Shown: in pieces, positions 42,058-51,317 of the stretch | Position numbering within the stretch: position 1 is the stretch's first letter | Layout: each line of letters starts with the position of its first letter | Notes under the pieces: generated by a model | Database searches by the model: none | What the model was told of the DNA's origin: nothing | The model's input: the letters and a program-made list of their open reading frames with translations, nothing else | Assembly: GCA_000974665.1 (NCBI GenBank) | Contig: BBSY01000002.1 | Location: 1,364,001 to 1,428,000, forward strand | Source of the DNA: an alpha proteobacterium U9-1i | GTDB lineage: Bacteria; Pseudomonadota; Alphaproteobacteria; Caulobacterales; Aquidulcibacteraceae | Reading direction: 5' to 3' | Length of the DNA: 64,000 bases | Program-made: the position numbers and the translations under genes

Positions 42058-44271
42058 GTGGTGGGGAAAGGACTGACCAGTATTTTGGCCAGGGCCACGA
42101 CCGCCCTGTGGCTGGCAGCGGCGCTCGCCGCCTGCGGCCCGCGTGCGTCTGCGCCGACGGCCGCCCCAGCGCCGCCACCCCTCATCGCCCGCGCTGATTT
42201 GTTCGGCGAACCGGTTCGGCAAAACGCCCAGCTCGCGCCGCGCGGCGATCGCGTTGCGTTCCTCGCGCCGCGCGACGGGGTGACCAACCTGTTCGTCATG
42301 CCGGTGGATTCATCTGGCGAGCCGCAACCAGTCACGGACGATCGCGGCCGCGGCATTCGCACCTATTGGTGGGCGCACGACAACGCGACGCTGCTCTATC
42401 TGCAAGACGACAATGGCGACGAGAATTGGCGCCTCTATGCCGTTCCCGCCGCGGGCGGCGAAGCGCGACCGCTGACGCCAGCTGGCGCGCGCGCCGAAGT
42501 GCTGGGCGTGAGTGCTGCCGATCCGGTTGGCGTTGTCATCAGCTTGAACGCGCGCGACGCGCAATGGCCTGACGTGTTCCGCGTCGATATCACGTCAGGC
42601 GCGCGCACGTTGATGCAGCGGAACTCCAACAGCGCCGCGGCGCGGGGGTTTTCGAGCTTCTCGGTTGATCTCGCCAATCGTTTGCGGCTGGGCACGAAGA
42701 ACTTACCTGATGGCAGCGTCGACATTCTCGCGCGGCCCGCGCAGGGCGGGGCGTGGACGAGCTTGTTCACGATCCCCTTCGAGGACGCGATGGGGTCGCG
42801 TGTGCTCGGGTTCGAGGCGGACGGGCGTACGTTCCTGATGCTCGATTCAACCGGACGCGATCGTGCGGCTTTGGTGCGCGTTGACGCGCAATCCGGTGTA
42901 AAGACCGTGCTGGGTGAAAGCGCGCGGGCCGACGTCGCCGATGCGTGGCTCGATCCGCAAACAAATGCGCCGGAAGCGTTCGCCGCTGATTATCTGCGGC
43001 GTGACTGGCGTGCGCTTGATCCCGATGCGCAGGCCGATCTCGATTTTCTCGATGCGCAGCTGAATGGCGATTTCCACGTCGTGTCGCGTAGCGTTGACGA
43101 TGCGCGCTGGATTGTCGTTGAGGAGGGGCCGGCGATTGCGTCGCGCTCCTATCTTTATGACCGTAGCGATCGCGCCAATCGTCGGATGTCGTTGTTGTTC
43201 CGCAGCCGCCCAGCGTTGGACCAGGTGGCGTTGCAGCCGATGACGCCGGTCGAGATCGAAGCGCGCGACGGGCTCACCTTGGTGTCCTATCTGACGCTGC
43301 CGATCGGTTCGGACGAGAACGGCGATGCGCGCCCAGACGCGCCGGTGCCTCTGGTGCTGCTGCCGCACGACGGGCCGTGGGCGCGCGACACGTACGGCTA
43401 CAACGCTTTGCACCAATGGCTGGCCAATCGCGGGTATGCGGTGCTGAGCGTCAATTTTCGCGGCTCCAGCGGCTTTGGCAAAGCGTTCCTCAACGCGGGC
43501 AACCGCGAATGGGGCGCGAAGATCCAGGAAGATTTGATCGACGCGGCGCAATGGGCGGTGCAGAGCGGCGTGGCGCAAGCTGAGCGCGTTGGCGTATTTG
43601 GCGCGGGTTTTGGCGGTTATGCGGCGTTGGCGGGCCTCGCGTTCGCGCCGGATCAGTTCCAGTGCGGCGTGAGTTTGGCCGGCGCGTCCAATTTGACGTC
43701 GATGTTTGAGGCGCTGCCAGCGTTCACGACGCCGATGCGTGACCAGCTTTATCTGCGCGTGGGCGATGCGCGCACGGCGGATGGGCGCCAGGTTTTGCGC
43801 GAACGCTCGCCGGCGGCGCGCGTCAACCAGATGCGCCAACCTTTGTTGCTTGCCGCGGGCGCGCGCGATCCGCGCGGATCGCGCGCGGACGCGGACGCTT
43901 TGGCGACAACGCTTCGCGCGCGCCGCGCGCCGTTGACGTTCGTGGTGTTCCCGGATGAAGGCCGCGAGCTTGTTCGGCCGCAGAACCGGCTCTCGTTTCT
44001 GGCAATCGCCGAGCATTTCCTAAGCCAGTGCTTGGGTGGGCGCACGGAGCCTGTCGGCGCCGCGTTCGAGGGCGCGCGTTTGGAGGCGTTTGATGGCGCG
44101 GCTAACGTGCCGGGCCTCACCGCGTTTGCACGTCGTACACCGACACCTGCCGCTTCAGAAAACGCGCCAGGTGAATCGCCCGCGGTTGCGCCGGTAGAGA
44201 CGGATGGTTCGGGCGGACCAGAGCTTGTGACCTCGCCACCGGCTGACGCAACGGGTTCGACGCCGCCCTGA
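42058..44271 (+). CDS. S9-type (prolyl-oligopeptidase-like) protein lacking catalytic Ser and His
   Basis: A 737-residue lipoprotein (lipobox ALAAC, C26). An N-terminal propeller (YWWAHDNATLLYLQDDNGDENWRLY) and a C-terminal alpha/beta-hydrolase domain (VLLPHDGP..., GYAVLSVNFRGSSGFGKAFLNAG) define the S9 family. But the nucleophile motif GGSYGG is GAGFGGY here: residue 517 is Gly. The Asp is retained (D604), while the His in the DEGH motif is Arg (R636, DEGREL). Two of three catalytic residues are lost in an otherwise intact frame, so it is probably a non-catalytic binding protein. A Pro/Thr-rich tail ends it. AAGG precedes the GTG. Confidence 0.78.
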   Translation: MVGKGLTSILARATTALWLAAALAACGPRASAPTAAPAPPPLIARADLFGEPVRQNAQLAPRGDRVAFLAPRDGVTNLFVMPVDSSGEPQPVTDDRGRGIRTYWWAHDNATLLYLQDDNGDENWRLYAVPAAGGEARPLTPAGARAEVLGVSAADPVGVVISLNARDAQWPDVFRVDITSGARTLMQRNSNSAAARGFSSFSVDLANRLRLGTKNLPDGSVDILARPAQGGAWTSLFTIPFEDAMGSRVLGFEADGRTFLMLDSTGRDRAALVRVDAQSGVKTVLGESARADVADAWLDPQTNAPEAFAADYLRRDWRALDPDAQADLDFLDAQLNGDFHVVSRSVDDARWIVVEEGPAIASRSYLYDRSDRANRRMSLLFRSRPALDQVALQPMTPVEIEARDGLTLVSYLTLPIGSDENGDARPDAPVPLVLLPHDGPWARDTYGYNALHQWLANRGYAVLSVNFRGSSGFGKAFLNAGNREWGAKIQEDLIDAAQWAVQSGVAQAERVGVFGAGFGGYAALAGLAFAPDQFQCGVSLAGASNLTSMFEALPAFTTPMRDQLYLRVGDARTADGRQVLRERSPAARVNQMRQPLLLAAGARDPRGSRADADALATTLRARRAPLTFVVFPDEGRELVRPQNRLSFLAIAEHFLSQCLGGRTEPVGAAFEGARLEAFDGAANVPGLTAFARRTPTPAASENAPGESPAVAPVETDGSGGPELVTSPPADATGSTPP

Positions 44272-44273
44272 TC

Positions 44274-44771
44274 TCAAGCGATGGTGAGCAAGTCCGCGCA
44301 AATGGCTTCAAGACCGCGCGCGTCGGTGTCGTCAAAGCTGTTGAGCGCGGTGGAGTCCACGTCGAGCACGCCCGCGAGTGCGCCGGCACGATCAAACACG
44401 GGCACGACGATTTCCGAGTTAGAGCGGCTGTCGCAGGCGATGTGACCGGGGAAAGCGTGGACATCGGGGACGACGATGGTTTCGCGCTTCTCCGCCGCCG
44501 CGCCGCAGACGCCTTTGCCAAACGGAATCCGCAAGCAGCCGAGCGTGCCTTGGTAGGGGCCGACGACAAGTTCGCGCGGCTTGAGCGGATCGACCAGATA
44601 GAAGCCGCACCAGAAATAGGTTTCGGGAAACGCTTGCGTCAGCAGCGACGATGCGGTGGCGTAGCGGGCGGTGAGGCTGGTCTCGCCGGCGATGACGGCG
44701 GCGATTTCCGCGCGCAGGGCCGCGTAACGCTCAGCCTTGCCGGCGGGCAACTCAACGCGGGCTTCGGCCAT
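44274..44771 (-). CDS. Free methionine-(R)-sulfoxide reductase (GAF-type)
   Basis: A 165-residue GAF protein of the fRMsr (YebR) type. It reduces free methionine-R-sulfoxide using thioredoxin. The three Cys are C79 (GTLGCLR), C89 (GKGVCG) and C113 (HIACDSRSNSE); the spacing 10 and 24 equals that of the E. coli enzyme. The TFWCGFY-like start (YFWCGFYLV) and VVPDVHAFPGHIAC are signature strings. Its start codon shares one base with the stop of the small membrane gene (TAATG), so the two are translated together. Confidence 0.88.
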   Translation of the reverse strand: MAEARVELPAGKAERYAALRAEIAAVIAGETSLTARYATASSLLTQAFPETYFWCGFYLVDPLKPRELVVGPYQGTLGCLRIPFGKGVCGAAAEKRETIVVPDVHAFPGHIACDSRSNSEIVVPVFDRAGALAGVLDVDSTALNSFDDTDARGLEAICADLLTIA

Positions 44772-44938
44772 TAGCGGTTCGACTTGCGGTGCTTCAGCGC
44801 GCCGGACGCTTTGGTCAGCGTCATCATTTCTTGGCGGCTCAGCTGGCGTTTGTCCTTTTGCGTCTTGATCGAGAACCCGACCAGGAACGAGACGCAAATG
44901 GTCAGCACCAACACGATTAGAATTACAGACCAGAACAT
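44771..44938 (-). CDS. Small single-helix membrane protein
   Basis: A 55-residue frame found by reading the sequence: FWSVILIVLVLTICVSFLVGF is a transmembrane helix, followed by a basic, Gln-rich tail (KTQKDKRQLSRQEMMTLTK). GGAGAAG lies before the ATG, and TAATG couples it to the fRMsr gene. Short helix-plus-charged-tail proteins beside oxidation-repair genes are often unannotated. No function is known. Confidence 0.65.
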   Translation of the reverse strand: MFWSVILIVLVLTICVSFLVGFSIKTQKDKRQLSRQEMMTLTKASGALKHRKSNR

Positions 44939-45007
44939 CGTCGCTTCTCCGCCCCCAATGTAGCGCCCGCTTCCGGCTTGACCAGGGTTTACGCCTAAGG
45001 GTTTGCG

Positions 45008-45655
45008 CTAAGTGCGCGTATAACGCGCGACCTCGCTTGGCGGTTGCGGCTGAGGACCAGGCGCCGGGCGAGGGACGCCGGCTTGAACGGCGAGCGGGAC
45101 AATGCCCGACCATACCGCGTGCGCCGGGTCGCCCGGCACATCGTCGGGGACGCCAGCATTTATTTTGGCCACGCATTCATCGAGCGGCAGGATCAGCACC
45201 TTCACGTGCCCGAGATAGCCTTCGTCCACCGGCGGCAATGTCTCCCAGCGTTTGGCAATGATGTGATCAAAAACGCGGCGCATGCGGGCTCGCTTTTCGC
45301 TGGCGTTGGTGATCGCGCGGCAGGTTCCGTGGACGCTGACAGAGCGATACTGAAACGAATGATCCGGCACAGTTCTGCCAAGCAACAAGCCGTCGATGAG
45401 CGACACGCTTAGACAAGCGCGCGCACCGGCCTCCAGTGCGCTCAGCATTCGATTTGCGCTGGAGCCATGCAGGATGATGTCGTCGCCGTCGCGCGCGTGG
45501 ATCATCGGTTGCGCAAACGGTTCGTTGTCGACGATGGTGGCGAGCGTGCCGCAAAGCGCTTCGTCCAGGATGGCGTGCACCAGCGCTTTGTCGTAGCTGG
45601 CGCGCTGCGCCCGACGTACGGGTTTTGTGCGCGGTGTGGGCGTGTAAGTGTTCAT
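45008..45655 (-). CDS. Pyridoxamine-5'-phosphate-oxidase-like (NimA-like) flavin protein
   Basis: A 215-residue split-barrel protein. Features are ASYDKALVHAILDEALCGTLATIVDNEPFAQPMIHA at the N-terminus, LHGSSANRMLSALEAGARACLSVSLIDGLLLG, and FQYRSVSVHGTCRAI, in the order of the PNPOx/NimA family that bind FMN and may reduce nitro-compounds or bind haem. The start MNTYTPTPRT is chosen as the first Met that fits the family. The gap 45656-45895 (240 bases) contains no gene I can support. The protein is encoded just before the cbb3 block, opposite strand. Confidence 0.75.
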   Translation of the reverse strand: MNTYTPTPRTKPVRRAQRASYDKALVHAILDEALCGTLATIVDNEPFAQPMIHARDGDDIILHGSSANRMLSALEAGARACLSVSLIDGLLLGRTVPDHSFQYRSVSVHGTCRAITNASEKRARMRRVFDHIIAKRWETLPPVDEGYLGHVKVLILPLDECVAKINAGVPDDVPGDPAHAVWSGIVPLAVQAGVPRPAPGPQPQPPSEVARYTRT

Positions 45656-45895
45656 GCCGTCAACGTGTGCCGCCGCGCTGGCGTGCGCCACATGGAAGCG
45701 ACGAATGTCCCGCGTTTCTCTAAAGCGTGATTTAGTGTTGATCGCCGCGGCGGAGATCGGCGCGGACCACCAGCACGACGTGATGAGCGGATCGGGCTTG
45801 GCCAGCGCGCAAAGCGCATTGAGGTTGGAGATCGTTTGGTCGCTTCGCTGCGTGATGGGTGGCGCCAAAAGCCGCCATCAGCGGCCGGACGCAGC

Positions 45896-46159
45896 TCAGT
45901 CGGCCTTCACGCGTGCGGCGTGCTTGGCGTTGGACATCAGCACAACAATACCAGTCGCCGCGAGTATGGCCGACCCGGCCCAGCACGCCGCGCAATGGCC
46001 CAGGAGGGCGGGCGCGGTGTGAAGGGGCGCGCCACAGATGGAATCCTGCATCGCTCGTTCCAGCGGCGACATCATTGCGCTGCCCAGCGCGGTCACAAGT
46101 GTCGGCCAAGCGCCCGCCGCGGCGAAGCATGACAATGAAAGCAGCGAATGCCGGCCCAT
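45896..46159 (-). CDS. Small membrane protein with CxxC next to ccoN
   Basis: An 87-residue protein starting at 46159 with GGAGG 8 bases before. It has two or three hydrophobic helices (SLLSLSCFAAAGAWPTLVTAL; CWAGSAILAATGIVVLM) and two Cys motifs between and in them: DSICGAP and LLGHCAACWAG. The GHCxxC string and its position facing the cbb3 oxidase genes suggest a copper- or redox-related role, but this is inference and no family was recognised. It shares its upstream region, including the FixK box, with ccoN. Confidence 0.62.
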   Translation of the reverse strand: MGRHSLLSLSCFAAAGAWPTLVTALGSAMMSPLERAMQDSICGAPLHTAPALLGHCAACWAGSAILAATGIVVLMSNAKHAARVKAD

Positions 46160-46209
46160 GGCGCGAACCTCCAACAGGTCCTCTATGCGCCCAAGCGACG
46201 CGGGCGCAT

Positions 46210-46223
46210 TTGATCTCGGTCAA
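46210..46223. promoter_or_regulatory. FixK/FNR box before ccoN
   Basis: TTGAT-CTCG-GTCAA lies within a larger perfect inverted repeat, GCATTTGA (46206-46213) and TCAAATGC (46220-46227). Its centre is 81 bases from the ccoN ATG and 57 from the divergent gene. With the usual spacing, transcription would start about 40 bases before ccoN. It is the normal position for FixK-driven activation of a cbb3 operon. Confidence 0.75.
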
Positions 46224-46297
46224 ATGCGGGCCTGACCGTCGCTGCTAAGCGATCGGCGACGGTCAAGCATGCGCGCCGTCGAGCAAGAGGCGGGGCG

Positions 46298-47944
46298 ATG
46301 ATCCACAAGAGCGGGTTTCGCGATGATGCGGCCGGTATCCTGGCCATATTGGCCGCGGGATCATTCCTGGTCCTATTCGGCGTCTCGCGCGCGATCGATG
46401 CGCCGTTTGCCGCGCAGATGTGGACGATGCTTATCGCGTTTCTGTTGGGCGGCGCGGGCGTCGTCGGGGTGATGGCCGAGTGGCCGCGCAAGGACGTGAC
46501 CACGCGCTATCAGGACAACGTGGTCAAGGCCGGTGTTATCGCCTCGATGTTTTGGGGCGTCGCGGGTCTGTTGGTCGGCGTCATCATCGCGCTGCAGCTT
46601 TCGTTTCCGAGCATCTTCTATTTTCCAGAGTTTGGTTGGCTCAATTTCGGCCGCCTGCGCCCGCTGCACACTTCAGCGGTGATTTTCGCCTTCGGCGGCA
46701 ATGTGCTGATCGCCACCAGCTTCTATGTCGTGCAGCGCACGTGCCGCGCGCGGCTCGCGGGTGGGCTTTGGCCGTGGTTCGTGTTCTGGGGCTATCAGCT
46801 TTTCATCGTGCTTGCGGCCACGGGTTATCTGATGGGCATCACCGAGGGGCGCGAGTACGCCGAGCCGCCTTGGTACACCGACCTATGGCTGACGCTGGTT
46901 TGGGTCGTCTATTTGCTCGTATTCCTTGGCACGATCTGGAAGCGGCAAGAGAAGCACATCTACGTCGCGAACTGGTTTTATCTCGCCTTCATCGTCACCA
47001 TCGCGATGCTGCACATCATCAACAACCTCGCCGTTCCGGTGACGTTTGGCAGTTCGTTCAGCTATTCGCTGTTCTCAGGCGTGCAGGATGCGCTGACGCA
47101 ATGGTGGTATGGCCACAACGCGGTTGGGTTCTTCCTCACCGCCGGCTTCCTCGCCATCATGTATTACTTCATCCCGAAGCAGGCGAACCGGCCGGTCTAT
47201 TCGTATCGGCTGTCGATCATCCACTTCTGGGCGCTGATTTTCCTCTACATCTGGGCCGGCCCGCACCATCTGCACTACACGGCGCTGCCGCAATGGGCGC
47301 AGACTTTGGGCGCCACGTTCTCCATCATGCTCTGGATGCCGTCATGGGGCGGTATGATCAACGGCCTCATGACGCTTTCGGGCGCGTGGGACAAACTCCG
47401 CACCGATCCGGTGTTGCGCATGCTGGTCGTGAGCGTCGCCTTCTACGGCATGTCGACGTTCGAAGGCCCGGTGATGAGTATCCGCGCCGTCAATTCGCTT
47501 TCCCACTATACCGATTGGACCATTGGCCACGTGCATTCGGGCGCGCTTGGTTGGGTCGGGTTTGTCAGCTTCGGCGCGCTCTATTGTTTGACGCCTTGGC
47601 TGTGGCGCAAACAAAAGCTGCATTCGCTCGCTCTGGTCGATTGGCACTTCTGGCTCGCGACCATCGGCATCGTTCTTTACATCACCTCGATGTGGGTTGC
47701 CGGCGTCATGCAGGGCCTCATGTGGCGCGCCTATAACGAGTTCGGCTTCCTCGAATACTCGTTCGTCGAAACCGTCGAGGCGATGCACCCCTATTACATC
47801 ATCCGCGCAGGCGGCGGGGCACTCTATCTGATCGGCGCTCTGATCATGGTCTACAATTTGTGGAAGACGGCGACGAGCAACGAGCCCGCGCACGTGCGCG
47901 TCGCTGACGCCCCGGCCGCAGCCATCGCCGTGCCGGCGGAATAG
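46298..47944 (+). CDS. ccoN: cbb3-type cytochrome c oxidase catalytic subunit
   Basis: A 548-residue subunit with about 12 helices that holds the low-spin haem b and the haem b3-CuB centre and reduces O2 at high affinity. Ligand regions are visible: [43 protein letters not shown] (the CuB His pair) and [12 protein letters not shown]. The subunit is complete. First gene of the ccoNOQP operon; ribosome site GAGGCGGGG. Regulation by the FixK box upstream is likely. Confidence 0.96.
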   Translation: MIHKSGFRDDAAGILAILAAGSFLVLFGVSRAIDAPFAAQMWTMLIAFLLGGAGVVGVMAEWPRKDVTTRYQDNVVKAGVIASMFWGVAGLLVGVIIALQLSFPSIFYFPEFGWLNFGRLRPLHTSAVIFAFGGNVLIATSFYVVQRTCRARLAGGLWPWFVFWGYQLFIVLAATGYLMGITEGREYAEPPWYTDLWLTLVWVVYLLVFLGTIWKRQEKHIYVANWFYLAFIVTIAMLHIINNLAVPVTFGSSFSYSLFSGVQDALTQWWYGHNAVGFFLTAGFLAIMYYFIPKQANRPVYSYRLSIIHFWALIFLYIWAGPHHLHYTALPQWAQTLGATFSIMLWMPSWGGMINGLMTLSGAWDKLRTDPVLRMLVVSVAFYGMSTFEGPVMSIRAVNSLSHYTDWTIGHVHSGALGWVGFVSFGALYCLTPWLWRKQKLHSLALVDWHFWLATIGIVLYITSMWVAGVMQGLMWRAYNEFGFLEYSFVETVEAMHPYYIIRAGGGALYLIGALIMVYNLWKTATSNEPAHVRVADAPAAAIAVPAE

Positions 47945-47956
47945 GGGGCTCATCCG

Positions 47957-48691
47957 ATGTGGAAGTTTCACAAATGGTTCGAGCGCCACACGCTCCTTCT
48001 GCTGATCGGCATCCTCGTCGTTGTCTCGATCGGCGGGCTGGTGCAGATCACGCCGCTCTTCTTCATCGAGTCGACCATCGAGCGCGTCGACGGCGTTAGA
48101 CCCTATACGCCGCTCGAACTCGCCGGCCGCGAAGTTTACGTCCGCGAGGGTTGCTACGTCTGCCACTCGCAGATGGTGCGTCCATTGCGCGACGAGGTCG
48201 AACGTTACGGCCATTACTCGCTCGCGGCCGAGAGCATGTACGATCACCCGTTTCAATGGGGATCCAAGCGCACAGGTCCCGATCTCGCGCGCGTCGGCGA
48301 GCGCTATTCCGACGAATGGCATCGTGCGCACTTGGTCGACCCACGCTCGGTTGTGCCAGAATCGGTGATGCCGCCTTACGCGTTCCTGGAAGCGCAAGAA
48401 CTCGACACCGCGCACATGGACGCACATTTGCGCGCCAATCGTATGTTGCGGGTGCCGTACACAGACGAGCAACTCGCCAACGCCAATAGCGACGCGCGCG
48501 CGCAGGCCGAACCGCTCGGATCTAACGCCTACGATTTCGAACAGCGTTATCCGGGCGTCGCCGTTCGCGACTTCGACGGCGATCCAAATCGCGTCACCGA
48601 AATGGATGCCTTGATCGCGTATCTGCAGATGCTGGGTTCGGGCGTCGATTTCTCGACCTATCGCGCCGACGCGCCCGAGAACGAACGGTGA
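47957..48691 (+). CDS. ccoO: cbb3 oxidase mono-haem cytochrome c subunit
   Basis: A 244-residue membrane-anchored c-type cytochrome. A single helix ([19 protein letters not shown], about 13-31) is followed by [14 protein letters not shown] with haem ligands C66, C69, H70, and the distal Met may be that in ESVMPPYAF. The conserved [32 protein letters not shown] is the family hallmark. It relays electrons from CcoP to CcoN. Starts 12 bases after ccoN. Confidence 0.95.
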   Translation: MWKFHKWFERHTLLLLIGILVVVSIGGLVQITPLFFIESTIERVDGVRPYTPLELAGREVYVREGCYVCHSQMVRPLRDEVERYGHYSLAAESMYDHPFQWGSKRTGPDLARVGERYSDEWHRAHLVDPRSVVPESVMPPYAFLEAQELDTAHMDAHLRANRMLRVPYTDEQLANANSDARAQAEPLGSNAYDFEQRYPGVAVRDFDGDPNRVTEMDALIAYLQMLGSGVDFSTYRADAPENER

Positions 48692-48698
48692 GGCGGCC

Positions 48699-48869
48699 AT
48701 GACGTACGCTGAAGCTTCGCACTTTGCGCAGACTTGGGGGCTTTTGCTTCTGCTCGTCCTCTTTGTGGGCGTGCTGATCTACACGTTCTGGCCTGGCAAT
48801 CGCGAGAAATTCAAACGCGCAGCTGAAACGCCGCTCCAAGACGAGGACGAAGATGGCCGACAAGATTGA
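48699..48869 (+). CDS. ccoQ: cbb3 oxidase small subunit CcoQ
   Basis: A 56-residue protein read directly from the sequence: a short N-terminus (TYAEASHFAQTWG), a transmembrane helix (LLLLLVLFVGVLIYTFW), PGNREKFKRAAE, and an acidic tail. This is the usual CcoQ/FixQ form, which stabilises the complex. It starts 7 bases after ccoO and its end overlaps the ccoP start by 17 bases. Confidence 0.88.
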   Translation: MTYAEASHFAQTWGLLLLLVLFVGVLIYTFWPGNREKFKRAAETPLQDEDEDGRQD

Positions 48870-49836
48870 GCGCGACGACCACAGCGGCACCGACACGACC
48901 GGTCACGAATGGGACGGCATCAAGGAACTCGACACCCCGCTGCCGCGGTGGTGGCTCTATATTTTCTACGCCTCGATAGTCGCGGCGATCATCTATTGGG
49001 TGCTGATGCCGGCTTGGCCGTTGGCCAATGGCTATACCAGAGGGCTCCTCAATTGGTCGGACCGGCGTAATGTGGCGGCCGAGGTGCAAACGCTAGAGTC
49101 TTCTCGCGCGCCAATGTTCGAGCGTCTGGCGCATGCATCGAGCAGCGATCTTGCCCGCGATCCAGAGCTGCAGGAATTTGCCCGCGCTGCGGGTGAATCG
49201 GTATTCGGCGACAATTGCCAGACGTGTCATGGCGCCGGCGGCGCCGGCGCGCCGGGATATCCGGTGCTGGCAGATGATGTTTGGATTTGGGGCGGTTCGA
49301 TGGATGAGATCGAGCACACGCTTCGCGTCGGCATTCGTTCGGGTCATCCGGACGCGCGCTTGTCGATGATGCCGGCGTTCGGCCGCGATCGGCTTTTGAC
49401 CGACGCACAAATCGGCGATGTGACCGAACATGTGATTGCGGTGTCGAGTGCGCGGACGCGTTTGCCGCCGGACATGCGGGCAGCGGCGCGCGGGGCGCTC
49501 GTCTACCAGGAGCAGTGCGCTGTCTGTCACGGCGCGACAGGGGCGGGCGACCGAGCCACGGGCGCGCCCAGCCTCAATGACGATCTCTGGCTCTATGGCG
49601 GATCTCGAGCGGAAATTCGCCGCCAGATTGAGCTTGGCCGCGGCGGCGTGATGCCGTCCTGGGAGCAGCGTTTCGACGCCGGCACGCTTCGCGCGCTCGC
49701 TTATTATGTCCATCAAATGGGCGGCGGCGAGCCGGACGCGGGGCCTCCGTCTCCAGTTGCGCCAGCGGCGGGCGCACCCGCGCCTGCAATTGATCAAGGT
49801 CAAGACGAGGGCGCCACCGGCAATGCTACGCCCTAA
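48853..49836 (+). CDS. ccoP: cbb3 oxidase di-haem cytochrome c subunit
   Basis: A 327-residue protein with one N-terminal helix (WWLYIFYASIVAAIIYWVLM) and two c-type haem domains: CQTCH at 122-126 and CAVCH at 222-226. The Met ligands are likely in MMPAFG and GVMPSW. GTPLPRWW-like start (DTPLPRWWLY) is typical. It takes electrons from soluble cytochrome c or the bc1 complex. The tail is Pro- and Ala-rich. Its 3' end carries a FixK-like box. Confidence 0.95.
   Translation: MADKIERDDHSGTDTTGHEWDGIKELDTPLPRWWLYIFYASIVAAIIYWVLMPAWPLANGYTRGLLNWSDRRNVAAEVQTLESSRAPMFERLAHASSSDLARDPELQEFARAAGESVFGDNCQTCHGAGGAGAPGYPVLADDVWIWGGSMDEIEHTLRVGIRSGHPDARLSMMPAFGRDRLLTDAQIGDVTEHVIAVSSARTRLPPDMRAAARGALVYQEQCAVCHGATGAGDRATGAPSLNDDLWLYGGSRAEIRRQIELGRGGVMPSWEQRFDAGTLRALAYYVHQMGGGEPDAGPPSPVAPAAGAPAPAIDQGQDEGATGNATP
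49790..49803. promoter_or_regulatory. FixK-like box before ccoG (inside ccoP)
   Basis: TTGAT-CAAG-GTCAA, centred about 42 bases before the GTG of ccoG and located in the last codons of ccoP. A separate FixK-dependent start for fixGHIS is known in rhizobia. If used at the usual distance, the transcript would begin at the start codon. It may also be chance. Confidence 0.45.
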
Positions 49837-49838
49837 GC

Positions 49839-51317
49839 GTGGGCAAGGTCACACTCATCGATAGGCGCGAAAACGAGCACAGCATCGACGCGCGCGCCGT
49901 CAATTCCAAAGAGGCGCGCGAGCTTTATAAAAAGCGCGAGCAAATCTACCCAAAGCTCGCGCATGGGACATTTCGTAACCTGAAATGGGTGGCGATGATC
50001 GTCCTGTTGGCGATCTATTATGTGACGCCGTGGCTCCGGTGGGATCGCGGTCTTGGCCGCCCAGACCAAGCGGTGCTGGTGGATTTCGAAGGCCGGCGCT
50101 TTTTTTTCTTCTTCATCGAGCTCTGGCCGCAGGAAGTCTATTATTTCGCCGGTCTGCTTATCCTGGCGGCGTTCGGCATCTTCTTGTCGTCGGCTTTGTT
50201 TGGCCGGGTCTGGTGCGGCTATGCGTGCCCGCAGACAGTGTGGACCGATCTCTACATTTACGTCGAACGCTGGATTGAGGGCGATCGCAACGAGCGCATG
50301 CGTCTGGCCAGAGCGCCGTTCTCTTTGGACAAGGCGCGCAAGAAGATTTCGAAGCACGCGATCTGGATTCTGATCGCCGCCGCGACCGGCGGCGCTTGGG
50401 TGTTCTATTTCGCTGATGCGCCAACGCTGTTTCGTGCGATCTTCACCGGCCAGGCCGGTGTGGCGGTCTATCTTTTCGTTGGGCTCTTGACCTTCACGAC
50501 GTATGCGCTCGCCGGCACGATGCGCGAACAGGTCTGCACCTATATGTGCCCGTGGCCGCGTATCCAGGCGGCAATGACCGACCAGCACGCACTTTCGGTC
50601 ACCTATCGCGCCGACCGCGGCGAGCCGCGCGGCCCGCACAAGAAGAACGAAAGCTGGGAAGGGCGAGGCGATTGCATTGATTGTCGCCAATGCGTCGCGG
50701 TTTGTCCGCAAGGTATCGATATCCGCGATGGCGACCAACTCGAGTGCATCAATTGCGCGCTCTGTATTGATGCGTGCGATGAGATCATGGCCAAGGTGGG
50801 CCGTCCCAAAGGCCTCATCGCTTACGACACCCATGTGAATGTCGAGAAGCGACAGCGGGGCGAACAGGCAGGAATCCGCCTTATTCGTCCGCGCACTGTG
50901 CTTTACGCTGTCTTGATGACCGTCGTCGGCGCCATCATGCTTTTTGCGCTGCTCACGCGTTCGACGCTCGACCTCAATGTCATTCGCGACCGCAGTCCGC
51001 CGTTCGTGCGTCTCGCGCATGGCGGCGTGCGCAACGATTATACCTTGAAGCTCATCAATATGGCGCCGCGCGCGCGCCGCATCCGCATCGCCGTGAGCGG
51101 TCTAGACGGCGCCCATTTCATCGCCAACGGCCATAGTGTCGAAGCCGATGGCGCGATCGAAGTCGAGGCACAGGCCGATGGCGTCGCCAATGTGCGCGTC
51201 CATGTGGCCGCCGGCGCCGAGCGTGGCTCGCATCCGATCAGGTTTGAAATCACAGACACTGAAACCGGCGAGACCGCAACCAGCGCCTCGGCCTTCTTCG
51301 CGGGGAACGCGCCATGA
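49839..51317 (+). CDS. ccoG: Cytochrome oxidase accessory protein CcoG (RdxA/FixG)
   Basis: A 492-residue membrane ferredoxin-like protein. Four to five helices, an early CGYACPQTVW site, and two [4Fe-4S] motifs, CIDCRQCVAVCP and CINCALCIDACDE; the C-terminal Ig-like domain is periplasmic. It helps deliver copper to the cbb3 oxidase as a cupric reductase. It begins with a GTG only 2 bases after the ccoP stop, first of ccoGHIS. Confidence 0.95.
   Translation: MGKVTLIDRRENEHSIDARAVNSKEARELYKKREQIYPKLAHGTFRNLKWVAMIVLLAIYYVTPWLRWDRGLGRPDQAVLVDFEGRRFFFFFIELWPQEVYYFAGLLILAAFGIFLSSALFGRVWCGYACPQTVWTDLYIYVERWIEGDRNERMRLARAPFSLDKARKKISKHAIWILIAAATGGAWVFYFADAPTLFRAIFTGQAGVAVYLFVGLLTFTTYALAGTMREQVCTYMCPWPRIQAAMTDQHALSVTYRADRGEPRGPHKKNESWEGRGDCIDCRQCVAVCPQGIDIRDGDQLECINCALCIDACDEIMAKVGRPKGLIAYDTHVNVEKRQRGEQAGIRLIRPRTVLYAVLMTVVGAIMLFALLTRSTLDLNVIRDRSPPFVRLAHGGVRNDYTLKLINMAPRARRIRIAVSGLDGAHFIANGHSVEADGAIEVEAQADGVANVRVHVAAGAERGSHPIRFEITDTETGETATSASAFFAGNAP

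Noticed and set aside
45656-45895. Hidden gene in the 240-base gap before the PNPOx-like gene
   Set aside because: Frames here continue into neighbours without domains or ribosome sites; I see nothing to annotate.
47342-48700. 452-residue minus-strand frame
   Set aside because: Antisense to ccoN and ccoO.
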